From: Streptomyces sp. NBC_01481 | GTDB lineage: Bacteria; Actinomycetota; Actinomycetes; Streptomycetales; Streptomycetaceae | Reading direction: 5' to 3' | Length of the DNA: 64,000 nt | Assembly: GCF_026339995.1 (NCBI RefSeq) | Contig: NZ_JAPEPT010000001.1 | Location: 1,788,501-1,852,500 of the forward strand | Part shown: positions 16,397 to 25,134 of the stretch, one piece after another | Layout of the letters: each line of letters opens with the position of its first letter | Numbering within the stretch: the stretch's first letter is position 1 | The notes under the pieces: generated by a model | Seen by the model: the letters and a program-made list of their open reading frames with translations, nothing else | What the model was told of the DNA's origin: nothing | Databases searched by the model: none | Translations under genes and position numbers: made by a program

Positions 16397-17628
16397 GAGA
16401 CGGAGCCGACCGCTACACCGTCATCTCGGCCGACTGCCACGCCGGGGCCGATCTCCTCGACTACAAGCCGTATCTGGAGAAGAGGTACCACGACGACTTC
16501 GACGCGTGGGCTGCCACGTACGTCAATCCGTACGAGGATCTGCTCGCCGACACCGCCGACCGCAACTGGAATTCGGAGCGCCGCCTCAGGGAGCTGGAGG
16601 CCGACGGCATCGTCGCCGAGGTCGTCTTCCCCAACACCATTCCTCCGTTCTTCCCCAGCGCCTCGCTGATGGCCCCGGCGCCCACGCGGGAGGAGTACGA
16701 ACAGCGCTGGGCCGGGCTGCGCGCCCACAACCGCTGGCTCGCCGACTTCTGCGCGGCGGCGCCCGGGCGGCGGGCGGGCGTGGCACAGATCCTGCTCAAC
16801 GACGTCGACGAGGCGGTCCGCGAGATCCGCCGCACGAGCCGGGCGGGCCTCACCGGCGGGATCCTGCTGCCGGGCACACCACCCGGTTCGGGCCTTCCCG
16901 AGCTGTACTCGCAGACGTACGACCCGATCTGGGCGGTCTGCGACGAGCTCGGCGTACCCGTCAACCACCACGGCGGCTCGGCGTCCCCGCCGCTGGGTGA
17001 AGAACCGGCGGCCCGCGCGGTGTTCATGGTGGAGACAACATGGTTCTCGCACCGGGCCCTGTGGCATCTGATCTTCGGCGGGGCCTTCCGCCGCCACCCG
17101 GAGCTGAAGCTGGTCCTCACCGAACAGGGCTCGGGCTGGATCCCGGGCGTGCTCGACATGCTGGACTATTACCACGCGCGCCTGGTGGCCGCAGCAACGA
17201 GGGCCGCCACCGCGGAGTCCAAGTTCGGCGCGGGGCTTGCCGCTTCGATGGGCAGGGGCCCGAGCGAGGTCTGGCGCGAGAACTGCTTCGTCGGCGCGAG
17301 CTTCATGCGCCCGCACGAAGTGCCGCTGCGCGACCGGATCGGCCTCGACAAGATCATGTGGGGCTGTGACTATCCGCACGACGAAGGCACCACGCCCTAC
17401 TCCCGCGAAGGTCTCCGCATCGCCTACGCGGGGCTGGAGAGGAACGAGGTCGCGGCGATGACCGGCGGCAACGCCGCCCGGGTCTACGGCTTCGACCTCG
17501 GTGTCCTCGACACCATCGCGGCCAAGGTCGGCCCGACGGTCGAGGAGATCGCGGAGCCCCTGACCGAGATCCCGGCGGCGGCGACCAGCCCCGCGTTCGC
17601 CCGGGGCGGGTCGGTGCGCGTCTGGTGA
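16393..17628 (+). CDS. Amidohydrolase family protein 2 (ACMSD-like)
   Basis: The 411-residue protein is a diverged paralogue of the gene before it. It has VISADCHAGADL at the start, VPVNHHGGSASP in the middle and IMWGCDYPHDEGTTPYSREG near the end, so the D-x-H, middle His and late Asp metal or catalytic sites are all present. ATG at 16393 overlaps the upstream TGA (ATGA). It closes the TetR-linked catabolic operon. The substrate is unknown; pairing with an ADC-like protein and an SDR suggests breakdown of a keto acid or ring compound. Confidence 0.92.
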   Translation: MRDGADRYTVISADCHAGADLLDYKPYLEKRYHDDFDAWAATYVNPYEDLLADTADRNWNSERRLRELEADGIVAEVVFPNTIPPFFPSASLMAPAPTREEYEQRWAGLRAHNRWLADFCAAAPGRRAGVAQILLNDVDEAVREIRRTSRAGLTGGILLPGTPPGSGLPELYSQTYDPIWAVCDELGVPVNHHGGSASPPLGEEPAARAVFMVETTWFSHRALWHLIFGGAFRRHPELKLVLTEQGSGWIPGVLDMLDYYHARLVAAATRAATAESKFGAGLAASMGRGPSEVWRENCFVGASFMRPHEVPLRDRIGLDKIMWGCDYPHDEGTTPYSREGLRIAYAGLERNEVAAMTGGNAARVYGFDLGVLDTIAAKVGPTVEEIAEPLTEIPAAATSPAFARGGSVRVW

Positions 17629-17649
17629 GAGGGAGGGTGAGACCCTCCC

Positions 17650-18363
17650 GTGGTGACCGACACACCGCACGACGAAGCCCACGGCGGGGCTCTCGGCGCG
17701 CGCCTCAACTGGCTGCGTGCCGCGGTCCTCGGCGCCAACGACGGCGTCGTGTCCACCGCGGGCATCGTCGTCGGCGTGGCAGGCGCCACCGACTCGCGCG
17801 CCACCCTCCTCACGGCCGGCCTCACGGGACTGCTTGCCGGATCGATGTCCATGGCGGCCGGCGAGTACGTCTCCGTCTCCACCCAGCGCGACTCCGAGAA
17901 GGCGGCCCTGGCCGTGGAACGGCGCGAGCTGCGGGAGCGGCCGGAGGAGGAACTGGAGGAACTGACCGGCCTGTTGGTGGCCCGCGGCCTGTCGCAGGTC
18001 GTGGCCCGCGAGGCCGCCGAGCAGCTCACCGAACGCGACGCCCTGCGCGCCCACGCTCGCGTGGAGCTCGGCATCGACCCGGACGAGCTGGCCAACCCGT
18101 GGCATGCGGCCGGAGCGAGCTTCCTGGCGTTCACGGTGGGCGCGCTGCTGCCCCTGCTGGCGATCGTGCTTCCGCCCGCGTGGCTGCGCCTGCCGGTCAC
18201 GGTCCTCTCGGTTCTCGCGGCCCTGACCCTCACGGGCTGGTGGAGCGCCCGCCTGGGCGCGGCATCGGCAGGGCCCGCGGTGCTGCGGAACGTGGGCGGG
18301 GGAGCGCTGGCGATGGCGGTCACCTATGGCGCGGGATCGGTGCTCGGCGCGGTGGGGGTTTGA
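17650..18363 (+). CDS. VIT1/CCC1 family iron/manganese transporter
   Basis: The 237-residue protein has the family motif LRAAVLGANDGVVSTAGIVVGVAGA, followed by the GLTGLLAGSMSMAAGEYVSV helix. A cytoplasmic Glu-rich region (about 80-135) corresponds to the metal-binding loop of VIT1-like proteins, and three more hydrophobic helices complete five. Such proteins move Fe2+ or Mn2+ out of the cytoplasm. The start is GTG at 17650, 21 nt after the second amidohydrolase, so it may be read through from that operon. Confidence 0.9.
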   Translation: MVTDTPHDEAHGGALGARLNWLRAAVLGANDGVVSTAGIVVGVAGATDSRATLLTAGLTGLLAGSMSMAAGEYVSVSTQRDSEKAALAVERRELRERPEEELEELTGLLVARGLSQVVAREAAEQLTERDALRAHARVELGIDPDELANPWHAAGASFLAFTVGALLPLLAIVLPPAWLRLPVTVLSVLAALTLTGWWSARLGAASAGPAVLRNVGGGALAMAVTYGAGSVLGAVGV

Positions 18364-18467
18364 GCGGCGCCTTGGCAGAAGTCACCAACCACAGCTGACA
18401 GGTGGTCTCACATACTTGTCGGTAGCAACATCTAGCCGTAGCCCCGCCCCGCCTCTACGGTGCTCGC

Positions 18468-19352
18468 ATGCCGAACCTGCCCGATGCCGTGCTGTGGTCG
18501 ATACCCGCGTTCGTGCTGCTCACCGTCCTGGAGATCGTGAGCTACCGGATCCATCCCGACGAGGACGCCGCAGGCTACGAGACCAAGGACGCCGCCACCA
18601 GCATCGGTATGGGGCTCGGCAGTCTCGGCTTCGACTTCCTCTGGAAGATCCCCATCGTCGCGATCTACACCGCGGTGTACGAGCTCACCCCGGCCCGCGT
18701 CCCCGTCCTGTGGTGGACCGTACTGCTGATGCTGCTCGTGCAGGACTTCTTCTACTACTGGTCCCACCGGGGCCACCACGTCATCCGGATCCTGTGGGCC
18801 TGCCATGTCGTCCACCACTCCAGCCGGAAGTTCAACCTCAGCACCGCGCTGCGCCAGCCCTGGACGAGCCTGACCGTCTGGCCGTTCTATCTGCCGCTCA
18901 TCGCGTGCGGAGTGCATCCCGCCGCGCTCGCCTTCTGCTCGTCGGCCAACCTCGTCTACCAGTTCTGGGTGCACACCGAGCGGATCGACAGACTGCCGCG
19001 GCCCTTCGAGTACGTACTGAACACGCCCTCCCACCACCGGGTCCACCACGCCTCCCAAGGCGGTTACCTGGACCGGAACTTCGGCGGGATCCTCATCGTG
19101 TGGGACCGGCTCTTCGGATCCTTCGCGCCGGAGACCGAACGGCCCGTCTTCGGGCTCACCAAGAACATCGAGACGTACAACCCGCTGCGGGTCGCGACAC
19201 ACGAGTACGCGGCCATCGCGAGGGACGTACGGGCGGCGAGCACCTGGCGCGAGCGGGCCGGGCGCGTCTTCCGCGGGCCCGGCTGGCAGCCCGCCGCCAC
19301 GCGGCCGGCTGTCGCACCGGTGGCGGAAACGGCCGCGGAGCCGGCCACGTGA
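18468..19352 (+). CDS. Sterol desaturase/fatty-acid hydroxylase family protein (AGMO-like)
   Basis: The 294-residue membrane protein has several hydrophobic helices and the eight-histidine di-iron motif: H100 and H103/H104 (SHRGHH), H113, H116 and H117 (HVVHHSS), and H189, H190, H193 and H194 (HHRVHH). The stretch HHSSRKFNLSTALRQ and the end segment GILIVWDRLFGSF closely resemble alkylglycerol monooxygenase (TMEM195) and its bacterial relatives, rather than sterol C5-desaturases. AGMO cleaves the ether bond of alkylglycerols. Its stop overlaps the start of a lysoplasmalogenase-family gene, which supports an ether-lipid role (inference). Confidence 0.88.
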   Translation: MPNLPDAVLWSIPAFVLLTVLEIVSYRIHPDEDAAGYETKDAATSIGMGLGSLGFDFLWKIPIVAIYTAVYELTPARVPVLWWTVLLMLLVQDFFYYWSHRGHHVIRILWACHVVHHSSRKFNLSTALRQPWTSLTVWPFYLPLIACGVHPAALAFCSSANLVYQFWVHTERIDRLPRPFEYVLNTPSHHRVHHASQGGYLDRNFGGILIVWDRLFGSFAPETERPVFGLTKNIETYNPLRVATHEYAAIARDVRAASTWRERAGRVFRGPGWQPAATRPAVAPVAETAAEPAT

Positions 19353-20047
19353 GCACACCGGAAGGCGTCGGCGCCCGCGACCTGGCCCGCCGGCAGGCGG
19401 CCCCGGAATCCCGCTCGGGCCGCGAGGCGCTCTCCCGTGTCCTGCTCATCGCCTTCGGCCTTGCCGTCGCCGTCGACCTCGGCTCCCTCCTCGCAGGCGC
19501 CGAGGCCGGTCACCAGGTCGCCAAACCCCTTCTCATGCCGCTGCTCGCGGGCCATGTGTACGCGCGGGGCGGGCGGCGGCTGCTGGTCGCCGCGCTGCTC
19601 TGCGGCTGGGGCGGAGACGTGTTCCTGCTGGCCTCGGCCGACATCGCCTTCCTTCTCGGTATGGGGTGCTTCGCGGCCGGGCACGTCTGCTACCTGCTGC
19701 TCTTCGGGCGGGGACGTACCCACCCCGGGCTGGGCATCGGCTACGGCATCGCACTGGTCGCCGCCGTTGCCGCGCTCTGGCCGGACCTTCCGGCCGAGCT
19801 GCGCATTCCGGTCGCCGGATACAGCGTGCTGCTCACCGCCATGGCCTACCGCTCGTCGCGGCTCGGGCTCCTGGTCGGGCTGGGCGGGGCGCTCTTCCTG
19901 CTCTCCGACATGCTCATCGCCACCGGTGTCGCCGACTGGCCACAGCTGCCGCGCCCCGACTTCTGGATCATGCTGACGTATCTCGGCGCACAGGTACTGC
20001 TCGCACAGGCGTACCGTGAAAGGCCCGTTCCACGTCCCACAGTCTGA
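19349..20047 (+). CDS. Lysoplasmalogenase family (YhhN/TMEM86-like) membrane protein
   Basis: The 232-residue protein has about eight hydrophobic helices. The N-terminal region KPLLMPLLAGHV, then CGWGGDVFLLA and GMGCFAAGHVCYLLLF, matches the YhhN/TMEM86 family, which includes lysoplasmalogenases that hydrolyse the vinyl ether bond of lysoplasmalogens. The start is GTG at 19349, overlapping the upstream stop by 4 nt (GTGA), so it is translationally coupled to the AGMO-like gene. Actinobacterial substrates for this pair are not established. Confidence 0.87.
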   Translation: MSTPEGVGARDLARRQAAPESRSGREALSRVLLIAFGLAVAVDLGSLLAGAEAGHQVAKPLLMPLLAGHVYARGGRRLLVAALLCGWGGDVFLLASADIAFLLGMGCFAAGHVCYLLLFGRGRTHPGLGIGYGIALVAAVAALWPDLPAELRIPVAGYSVLLTAMAYRSSRLGLLVGLGGALFLLSDMLIATGVADWPQLPRPDFWIMLTYLGAQVLLAQAYRERPVPRPTV

Positions 20048-20065
20048 TCAGCAAGGACCTGCCCC

Positions 20066-21124
20066 ATGCGCGCCACCGTCATCCACGCCCCGCACGACAT
20101 CCGCGTGGAGGAGGTGCCCGACCCCGCGATCCAGCAGCCGACCGATGTGGTCCTGCGCGTCCTGCGCGCCTGTATCTGCGGCAGCGACCTGTGGGCGTAC
20201 CGGGGTGAGTCGGCCCGAAAGCCGGGGCAGCGGATCGGCCACGAGTTCCTGGGCGTCGTCGAGGAGGCCGGTTCCGCGGTCACCGGCTTCGAGCCCGGCG
20301 ATCTGGTCGTCGCTCCGTTCGTCTGGTCCGACGGCAGCTGCGAGTACTGCGCCGACGGCCTGCAGACCTCCTGCCCGCAGGGCGGCTTCTGGGGCTCGAT
20401 CGACGCCGGGGGCCAGGCGTCCGACGGCGGCCAGGGCGAGGCCGTACGCGTTCCCTTCGCCGACGGCACCCTCGTCAAGCTCCCCGCGGACGCCGCGTCC
20501 GACGACCGGCTGCTGACCGCGCTGCTCGCGCTCTCCGACGTCATGGGCACCGGGCACCACGCCGCCATCGGCGCGGGAGTCACCAAGGGCTCCACCGTCG
20601 CGGTCGTCGGCGACGGCGCGGTCGGCCTGTGCGGAGTGCTGGCCGCCAAGCGGCTCGGCGCCGAGCGGATCATCGCGCTCGGCCGCCACGAGGCGCGTAC
20701 CGACATCGCCCGGACCTTCGGCGCCACCGATGTCGTCGCCGAGCGCGGCGACGCGGCCGTCGCGGCCGTCCGTGAACTGACCGGCGGACAGGGCGCGCAT
20801 GCCGTCATCGAGGCCGTCGGCACCGAGCAGTCGATGCGTACGGCCGTCGGGATCGCCCGCGACGGCGGCGCGATCGGCTATGTCGGCGTGCCCCACGGCA
20901 GCGGCACCGGCCTCGATTTGGGCGTCATGTTCGACCGGAACATCGCCCTGCGCGGCGGCGTCGCCCCCGTGCGCGCGTACATCCCCGAGCTGCTGCCCGA
21001 CATACTGGACGGCACGATCGACCCGTCGCCGGTCTTCGACCTGTCGGTCGGCCTCGACGGTGTCCCCGCGGGCTACCGGGCGATGGACGAGCGCACCGCG
21101 CTGAAGGTCCTCATCAAGCCGTGA
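20066..21124 (+). CDS. Zinc-dependent alcohol dehydrogenase family protein
   Basis: The 352-residue protein is a medium-chain dehydrogenase. ACICGSDLWAYRG carries the catalytic Zn Cys, followed by GHEFLGVVEEAG with the catalytic His-Glu. CEYCADGLQTSC keeps part of the structural zinc cysteines. The Rossmann segment VAVVGDGAVGLCGVLAA marks the NAD(P) domain near residue 180. Substrate is not predictable. It starts 18 nt after the YhhN gene, so it is probably in the same transcript. Confidence 0.92.
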   Translation: MRATVIHAPHDIRVEEVPDPAIQQPTDVVLRVLRACICGSDLWAYRGESARKPGQRIGHEFLGVVEEAGSAVTGFEPGDLVVAPFVWSDGSCEYCADGLQTSCPQGGFWGSIDAGGQASDGGQGEAVRVPFADGTLVKLPADAASDDRLLTALLALSDVMGTGHHAAIGAGVTKGSTVAVVGDGAVGLCGVLAAKRLGAERIIALGRHEARTDIARTFGATDVVAERGDAAVAAVRELTGGQGAHAVIEAVGTEQSMRTAVGIARDGGAIGYVGVPHGSGTGLDLGVMFDRNIALRGGVAPVRAYIPELLPDILDGTIDPSPVFDLSVGLDGVPAGYRAMDERTALKVLIKP

Positions 21125-21137
21125 CACAGCGCGGAGA

Positions 21138-21164
21138 GGCCGGACGCGACCCGCGCGTCCGGCC
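21138..21164. terminator. Bidirectional terminator between adh and the subtilase
   Basis: Perfect 11-bp inverted repeat GGCCGGACGCG / CGCGTCCGGCC with a 5-nt loop, between two convergent genes. Confidence 0.75.
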
Positions 21165-21182
21165 CCCTGAACTCCTCAGCCG

Positions 21183-22715
21183 TCAGCGGCGAACCGCGTC
21201 CAGCGCGTCCGCGACACCGGTGCCGTAGAAGCTGTTCTTGCGGGTGCCGCCCTCGCACACCGCGTCGATGGTGCCGTCCCCGTTGATGTCGTACGGGTTC
21301 GTGCAGGCCGTGTCGTCCGCCTCCGCGTACAGCAGGGCCTTCACCGCGGCCGCCGAAGCGTGCGGGTGCTGCGACTTGATGAGCGCGACGACGCCTGCGA
21401 CATGCGGCGAGGCCATCGACGTACCGGCCTTGTAGCCGTACTTGCCGCCCGGCAGCGTGGACAGGATCCGGCCGTCGACGGCCGGCGCGTCCGGCTTCTG
21501 GAAGGCGGTCGAGTCACCGCCGGGGGCGGAGATGTCGATGACGCCGAGACCGTAGTTGGAGTACGAGGACTTCAGGTTCTTCGCACCCAGCGCCGAGACG
21601 GTGACGACCCCGGGAATCTGGGTCGGAATGTCCAGGCACTCACGGGGGTTGATGACCCGCGTGCCCGGGGTGGTGTCGTTCGGGCTCGTCGTGTCGGTGA
21701 GCTCGTCGGCGGCGAGGTCCATCTTGGAGTTGCCGGCCGCGGCGACGTTCACCACGCCCTTGTGCTCCGCGTAGCCGATGGCCCGGCGGTGCGCCTCGAC
21801 GAGAGCGCCCTGGTCGAGGTCGTTCTTGCAGTTGAACAGCCACGGGTCGGTGTAGTAGCTGTTGTTGGTCACGTCGACGCCGTGCTCGGCGGCCCACACG
21901 AAGCCGCAGACGACGGCCTCGGTGTAGAAGAAGCCGTCCGTGGTCGACACCTTGATGCCGGAGACCTTGACGCCCGGGGCGACACCCGTGATGCCGACGC
22001 CGTTCTTGGCCGCGGCTATCGTGCCCGCGACATGCGTGCCGTGGTCGCTCTCGTTGGCGGCCGGCCGCCAGGAGCCGGGAGTCGTGTCGGGCTTGCCGCT
22101 CACACAGTTGGCGGACGCCGCGACGTCGAAGTTCGGCGCGAGATCGGGGTGGGTGTCGTCGACACCCGTGTCGATGACCGCGACCGTGACCTTCTTGCTG
22201 CCCAGCGTCTTCTCGTGTGCCTTGTCCGCCTTGATGGCGGGCAGGTCCCACTGAAGCGGCTCGAGCGGGTCCTGACCGGCGTCCGCCTGCGCGGCCGCGG
22301 TCTTCGCCTCGTCGGCCGTCAGCGGGCGCTCGGAGTCGATCGCCGTGTCGCTCACGGGGGCGATCGGCGCGGTGCGCGTCGCGCCCGCCGAGGCCACGCC
22401 CCGGACCTGACGGATCGTCTTGGCGAAGTCGGCGTTCTGCGAGTGGACGACGATGACGCCTATCTGGTCATAGGCGATCACCACCGTGCCGCCGGCCTTG
22501 GCTATCGCCTTCTTCACCGATGTGGCGGCGTGGTGCCCGCCCTTGACGTTCACGACGTATGACAGCTTCGGGCCGTCGGTCACGACCGCGGCGGGGACCT
22601 CGTCCGCCGGGGCGGCCGAGGCGGCTCCCGCAGGAAGGAAACCGAGCGAGGCCGTGAGCGCCAGACCTGCGGGCAGAGCGAGTGCGCGCCGCCGTCTGGA
22701 TCCCAGATGAGCCAT
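21183..22715 (-). CDS. Secreted S8 (subtilisin) family serine peptidase
   Basis: The 510-residue preproprotein has an N-terminal signal peptide (charged RRRR, hydrophobic core, cleavage near ASAAPA at residue 36), then an inhibitor_I9-like prodomain (SYVVNVKGGHHAATSVKKAI). The catalytic domain has D182 in AVIDTGVDDTHP, H225 in DHGTHVAGT, N329 in AAAGNS as oxyanion residue, and S433 in GTSMASPHVAG, so the triad is complete. It is an extracellular protease with no cell-wall anchor visible. It converges on the alcohol dehydrogenase gene. Confidence 0.96.
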   Translation of the reverse strand: MAHLGSRRRRALALPAGLALTASLGFLPAGAASAAPADEVPAAVVTDGPKLSYVVNVKGGHHAATSVKKAIAKAGGTVVIAYDQIGVIVVHSQNADFAKTIRQVRGVASAGATRTAPIAPVSDTAIDSERPLTADEAKTAAAQADAGQDPLEPLQWDLPAIKADKAHEKTLGSKKVTVAVIDTGVDDTHPDLAPNFDVAASANCVSGKPDTTPGSWRPAANESDHGTHVAGTIAAAKNGVGITGVAPGVKVSGIKVSTTDGFFYTEAVVCGFVWAAEHGVDVTNNSYYTDPWLFNCKNDLDQGALVEAHRRAIGYAEHKGVVNVAAAGNSKMDLAADELTDTTSPNDTTPGTRVINPRECLDIPTQIPGVVTVSALGAKNLKSSYSNYGLGVIDISAPGGDSTAFQKPDAPAVDGRILSTLPGGKYGYKAGTSMASPHVAGVVALIKSQHPHASAAAVKALLYAEADDTACTNPYDINGDGTIDAVCEGGTRKNSFYGTGVADALDAVRR

Positions 22716-22974
22716 GGGTTCTCCTCATCATCCGTGACAAACCCGCCCAGACACCCCTGTTGCGAATGAGCGGGTACATGACGAGCGAAGCTATCGCCGA
22801 TCATGTGCCGCCATCAATGAGTTCAGGAAGAAAGCGGGAAGAAAGAGGCCGATGTTGAACCGGCTCGGCGTGCTCTCCGTGCCGTTGTCAGGGGGTGGAG
22901 CAACATCAAAAGCACCCCCGACCAGTGAGGTCCCCATGTCCAACCCCACCGCACCCGCGTCGCGAGGAGTTTCC

Positions 22975-23340
22975 GTGGCCACCGATGCACCGCCGCCCCA
23001 GGGCGGTACGGACACCAGCCCCGTTCAGCCCACGACAGAGTCGTTCGTCGAGGTGCAGGAGAGCGCGGAATTCGGCGAACTGCGCCGCACATACCGCTCC
23101 TTCGCCTTTCCCCTGACCGTCGCCTTCATCGCCTGGTACCTGCTCTACGTACTGCTGTCCAACTACGCCGGCGGCTTTATGGGCACCAAGCTCTTCGGCA
23201 ACATCAATGTCGCCCTCGTCTTCGGACTCGCCCAGTTCGCCACCACGTTCCTCATCGCCTGGCTCTACTCGCGTCACGCAGCCGAGAAGCTCGACCCCAA
23301 GGCCGAGGCGATCAAGTCCCGCATGGAGGACGACGCATGA
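22975..23340 (+). CDS. DUF485 domain membrane protein, partner of the acetate symporter
   Basis: The 121-residue protein has a polar N-terminus and two transmembrane helices (about 50-70 and 83-105). The DUF485 signature is FGELRRTYRSFAFPLTVAF, with FMGTKLFGNINVALVFGLAQ. DUF485 (YjcH-like) genes are almost always paired with the ActP symporter, as here, where ATGA overlaps the next start. GTG at 22975 has GAGGAG 6-8 nt upstream and is preferred; an in-frame ATG at 22936 with a weaker site would add 13 residues. Confidence 0.9.
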   Translation: MATDAPPPQGGTDTSPVQPTTESFVEVQESAEFGELRRTYRSFAFPLTVAFIAWYLLYVLLSNYAGGFMGTKLFGNINVALVFGLAQFATTFLIAWLYSRHAAEKLDPKAEAIKSRMEDDA

Positions 23341-24977
23341 GCGCCGCGTACGCCGCGTATCCCACGGTCCAGCTCGCCGCCGAAGAAGCGAGCGAACACC
23401 GGCCGCTGATCATCACGCTCTTCGCGTGTTTCGTCGTCGCCACCCTGTTCATCACCGTGTGGGCCGGACGCCAGACCAAGAACGCCGCCGACTTCTACGC
23501 GGGCGGCCGCCAGTTCACCGGTTTCCAGAACGGTCTCGCGGTCTCCGGCGACTACATGTCGGCCGCGTCGTTCCTCGGTATCGCGGGCGCCATCGCCCTC
23601 TTCGGCTACGACGGCTTCCTCTACTCGATCGGCTTCCTCGTCGCCTGGCTGGTCGCGCTGCTGCTGGTCGCCGAACCGCTGCGCAACTCCGGCCGCTACA
23701 CGATGGGCGACGTCCTCGCCTACCGCATGCGCCAGCGCCCGGTCCGTACCGCCGCAGGCACCTCCACCATCGTCGTCTCGATCTTCTATCTGCTGGCGCA
23801 GATGGCGGGCGCGGGCGTGCTGGTCTCGCTGCTGCTCGGCATCACCAGCGACGCGGGCAAGATCGCGATCGTCGCCCTGGTCGGCGTGCTGATGATCGTG
23901 TACGTGACCATCGGCGGCATGAAGGGCACCACATGGGTGCAGATGGTCAAGGCGGTGCTGCTCATCGCGGGCACCGTGCTCATCACCTTCCTGATCCTGC
24001 TGAAGTTCAACTTCAACCTCTCCGACCTGCTCGGCAAGGCGGCCGAGAACAGCGGAAAGGGAGCGTCCTTCCTGGAGCCGGGGCTCAAGTACGGCAAGAC
24101 CGGCACATCGAAGCTGGACTTCATCTCGCTCGGCCTCGCGCTGGTGCTTGGCACCGCGGGACTGCCGCACATCCTGATCCGCTTCTACACCGTGCCCACC
24201 GCCAAGGCCGCGCGTAAGTCGGTCAACTGGGCGATCGGCATCATCGGCGCCTTCTATCTGATGACCATCGTGCTCGGCTTCGGCGCGGCGGCCCTGCTCA
24301 AGCCCGGCGACATCATCGCCTCCAACAAGGCAGGCAATACGGCGGCGCCACTGGCGGCCCTGGAGATCGGCGGCGGCTCGGGCTCCACGGGAGGCTCCGT
24401 CCTGCTGGCGGTGATCTCCGCGGTCGCCTTCGCCACCATCCTCGCGGTGGTCGCGGGCCTGACCCTGGCCTCCTCGTCCTCCTTCGCGCACGACATCTAC
24501 GCGAACGTCATCCGCAAGGGCAAGGCGACCGACAAGGAAGAGGTCCGGGCGGCACGCTGGGCGACGGTCGCCATCGGCATCGTCTCCATCGCGCTCGGCG
24601 CGATGGCACGCGATCTGAACGTCGCCGGCCTCGTCGCCCTCGCCTTCGCGGTCGCCGCGTCCGCGAACCTGCCGACGATCCTCTACAGCCTGTTCTGGAA
24701 GAGGTTCACCACGCAGGGCGCGCTGTGGTCCATCTACGGCGGTCTGACCTCGGCCGTGGTGCTGGTGCTCTTCTCGCCGGTCGTCTCCGGCAAGCCCACC
24801 TCCATGTTCAAGGAGGCGGACTTCTACTGGTTCCCGCTGGAGAACCCGGGCATCGTCTCGATCCCGCTGGGCTTCCTGCTCGGCTGGCTCGGCACCGTGC
24901 TGTCCAAGGAGGAGCCCGACAAGGGCAAGTACGCGGAGCTCGAGGTCAGGTCCCTCACCGGCACCGGAGCACACTGA
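23337..24977 (+). CDS. actP: Cation/acetate symporter (SSS family)
   Basis: The 546-residue protein has about 13 hydrophobic helices of the sodium:solute symporter family. Recognisable ActP features are KNAADFYAGGRQFTGFQNGL, SGDYMSAASFLG and DGFLYSIGFLVAWLVA near the N-terminus, and FATILAVVAGLTLASSSSFAHD in the second half. It imports acetate and probably other short carboxylates using sodium. It is translationally coupled to the DUF485 gene. A hairpin at 25006-25039 ends the transcript. Confidence 0.93.
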   Translation: MSAAYAAYPTVQLAAEEASEHRPLIITLFACFVVATLFITVWAGRQTKNAADFYAGGRQFTGFQNGLAVSGDYMSAASFLGIAGAIALFGYDGFLYSIGFLVAWLVALLLVAEPLRNSGRYTMGDVLAYRMRQRPVRTAAGTSTIVVSIFYLLAQMAGAGVLVSLLLGITSDAGKIAIVALVGVLMIVYVTIGGMKGTTWVQMVKAVLLIAGTVLITFLILLKFNFNLSDLLGKAAENSGKGASFLEPGLKYGKTGTSKLDFISLGLALVLGTAGLPHILIRFYTVPTAKAARKSVNWAIGIIGAFYLMTIVLGFGAAALLKPGDIIASNKAGNTAAPLAALEIGGGSGSTGGSVLLAVISAVAFATILAVVAGLTLASSSSFAHDIYANVIRKGKATDKEEVRAARWATVAIGIVSIALGAMARDLNVAGLVALAFAVAASANLPTILYSLFWKRFTTQGALWSIYGGLTSAVVLVLFSPVVSGKPTSMFKEADFYWFPLENPGIVSIPLGFLLGWLGTVLSKEEPDKGKYAELEVRSLTGTGAH

Positions 24978-25005
24978 GCGAGAGGGCATCGTACGAGTCC
25001 GTCCC

Positions 25006-25039
25006 GCGGCCGCGTCGTAGAGTCCTACGACGCGGCCGC
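25006..25039 (+). terminator. Strong hairpin after actP
   Basis: Perfect 15-bp inverted repeat GCGGCCGCGTCGTAG with a 4-nt loop, 28 nt after the actP stop. It should form a stable terminator in this GC-rich genome. Confidence 0.8.
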
Positions 25040-25134
25040 ACCGCTCCTCGTGACAATCGGGCCCCGTGCGTTGTCGGTGCCCTGGCGTAGGCTCGGTAGC
25101 AATAAGATCCGCTGAACCGGGGAGGGGGCCCACC

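Noticed and set aside
16066..18105. Minus-strand frame of 679 codons opposite the amidohydrolase and VIT1 genes
   Set aside because: Shadow frame spanning two unrelated genes; no motif.
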